Positions 13,948-14,847 of a DNA stretch of 14,847 nucleotides are shown piece after piece. Under the pieces are notes generated by a model. That model worked only from the letters and a program-made list of their open reading frames with translations, made no database searches and was not told the DNA's origin. A program made the position numbers and the translations under genes. The stretch comes from Deltaproteobacteria bacterium (GTDB lineage: Bacteria; Desulfobacterota; Desulfobulbia; Desulfobulbales; BM004): assembly GCA_019312695.1 (NCBI GenBank), contig JAFDCT010000365.1, positions 1-14,847 on the forward strand, given 5' to 3'. Every line of letters starts with the position of its first letter. Within the stretch, counting starts at the first letter, position 1.

Positions 13948-14847
13948 TCAGCTGCCGAGAGAGAGCTTGTTGAAAGTAGTATCAGGAGGTACGGGATAAT
14001 TGCCGTCAAAACAAGCCTTGCAGAAAGAATCTGAATTAACACCGGTTGCCTGGATCATGCCTTCAAGGCTCAGGTAATAGAGGGTGTCCAGGTTAAGATA
14101 CTCCCGGATTTCCTCAATGGTTTTTTTTGCGGCAATGAGCTCAGTATTCGACGGGAAATCGATGCCATAATAGCAGGGACTGCGGGTAGGCGGACAGCTG
14201 ATAAGCATGTGTACCTCTTTGACTCCCACGGCGCGCAATGATCTGATTCGGCTTCGCCCTGTTGTGCCCCTGATGATTGAATCCTCAATGACGACAACGC
14301 GTTTGCCTTCCAGAAAGGATCGTACCGGGTTCAGTTTCACCCGGACGCTAAAATCGCGCATTGACTGGGTGGGTTGGATAAAGGTGCGGCCCACATAGTG
14401 GTTTCTGATCACACCCATTTCAAGGGGTATGCCCGATGCCTGTGAATAGCCGATTGCAGCATAGTTGCCGGAATCGGGGAAAGGCATCACCAGGTCTGCC
14501 TCCAGCTGGCATTCCTTGGCCAGGATCTTGCCCATCTGTTTACGGCTCTGGTAAACATTCATACCAAAGATATCACTGTCGGGACGGGCAAAGTAGACAT
14601 GCTCGAAGATGCAGAAGCTGTGCTTCTGTTTCGGCCAGGGAAATAATGACTTCAGGCCGGTGCTGTCGATGATCAGAACCTCTCCGGGTTCGATATCCCT
14701 GACATATTGCGCTTCCACCAGATCAAGAGCACAGGTTTCCGATGCCACGATATAGGCGCCGTTGCTCAGCTTTCCTAAACAAAGGGGACGGAATCCTCCT
14801 GGATCCCGTATTGCCACCAGCTGATCCTGGGTCATCAGGAGCAAGGA
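13948..14847 (-). CDS. purF: Amidophosphoribosyltransferase, C-terminal part (N terminus beyond window)
   Basis: The last 300 codons of the first committed enzyme of purine synthesis, which makes 5-phosphoribosylamine from PRPP and glutamine. The frame is open to the window edge. The missing N terminus would carry the catalytic Cys and most of the glutamine amidotransferase domain. Visible are QLVAIRDPGGFRPLCLG, IVASETCALD, EHVYFARPDSD, MPFPDSGNYAAIGYS, MGVIRNHYVGRTFIQP and the PRPP loop RVVVIEDSIIRGTT. Four cysteines match the [4Fe-4S] ligands of the Bacillus-type enzyme: one in HSFCIFEHVYF, one in SPCYYGID and the pair in FCKAC. This is therefore probably an oxygen-sensitive iron-sulfur PurF. 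It converges on the DAHP synthase gene. Confidence 0.96.
   Translation of the reverse strand, partial: SLLLMTQDQLVAIRDPGGFRPLCLGKLSNGAYIVASETCALDLVEAQYVRDIEPGEVLIIDSTGLKSLFPWPKQKHSFCIFEHVYFARPDSDIFGMNVYQSRKQMGKILAKECQLEADLVMPFPDSGNYAAIGYSQASGIPLEMGVIRNHYVGRTFIQPTQSMRDFSVRVKLNPVRSFLEGKRVVVIEDSIIRGTTGRSRIRSLRAVGVKEVHMLISCPPTRSPCYYGIDFPSNTELIAAKKTIEEIREYLNLDTLYYLSLEGMIQATGVNSDSFCKACFDGNYPVPPDTTFNKLSLGS

Noticed and set aside
13921..13956. GGCAGC/GCTGCC inverted repeat at the end of purF as a terminator
   Set aside because: The loop is 24 nt, the stem only 6 bp, it overlaps the stop region, and there is no T run.
1..14847. CRISPR arrays, tRNA or rRNA genes, insertion sequences, phage genes
   Set aside because: No spaced repeat array, cloverleaf, transposase, integrase or phage-like gene was seen on either strand.

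Overview
The window looks like a chromosomal segment of an anaerobic, Gram-negative bacterium, most likely a member of the Desulfobacterota (Desulfobulbales-like). This is inferred from gene content and protein style, not from a database match. The clues are an F0 gene cluster that carries both AtpZ-like and AtpI-like proteins, a BamD-type outer-membrane lipoprotein, a NIL-domain dicluster ferredoxin, and a corrinoid-protein reactivase (RACo type) close to an AcsE-type methyltetrahydrofolate methyltransferase. The last two point to a Wood-Ljungdahl (reductive acetyl-CoA) pathway. Nothing in the window looks like a phage, transposon, CRISPR array, tRNA or rRNA. Base composition and coding style look uniform by eye.

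Layout. Positions 1-2854 (all minus strand) hold hemL, then a tight F0 cluster atpZ - atpI - atpB - atpE, of which only the first 26 nt of atpE are inside the window. Positions 2855-3247 are a divergent intergenic region with one good sigma70-type promoter facing each way and a structured, roughly 175-nt hemL leader. Positions 3248-5307 (plus strand) hold thioredoxin, thioredoxin reductase and a BamD-like lipoprotein, closed by a strong bidirectional terminator. Positions 5393-7476 (minus strand) hold a NIL/4Fe-4S protein and a pair of overlapping genes: an APH-like kinase (COG2187 type) and a P-loop kinase (COG0645 type). These two are commonly one fused protein in other bacteria. Positions 7732-11575 hold the RACo-like activator (+), a membrane-anchored metzincin-like protease (-), and the AcsE-like methyltransferase (+). 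Positions 11704-12282 encode a stand-alone HsdR-N-like protein that lacks a clear E-x-K nuclease motif. Positions 12442-13791 encode a class II DAHP synthase. Positions 13948-14847 (minus strand) are the C-terminal 300 codons of purF, cut by the window edge.

How the genes relate. Most are housekeeping: ATP synthesis, tetrapyrrole (5-aminolevulinate) supply, disulfide reduction, outer-membrane assembly, aromatic amino acids and purines. The functional pair is the RACo-like and AcsE-like genes. AcsE passes the methyl group from methyl-tetrahydrofolate to the corrinoid iron-sulfur protein, and RACo re-reduces that protein when its cobalt becomes oxidised. HemL supplies the tetrapyrrole precursor from which corrinoids are made, which is a thematic link only. 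The least explained items are the metzincin-like protein inserted between the two C1 genes, the HsdR-N-like protein with its Cys-containing tail, the split kinase pair, and the hemL leader. I see no convincing new multi-gene system here.
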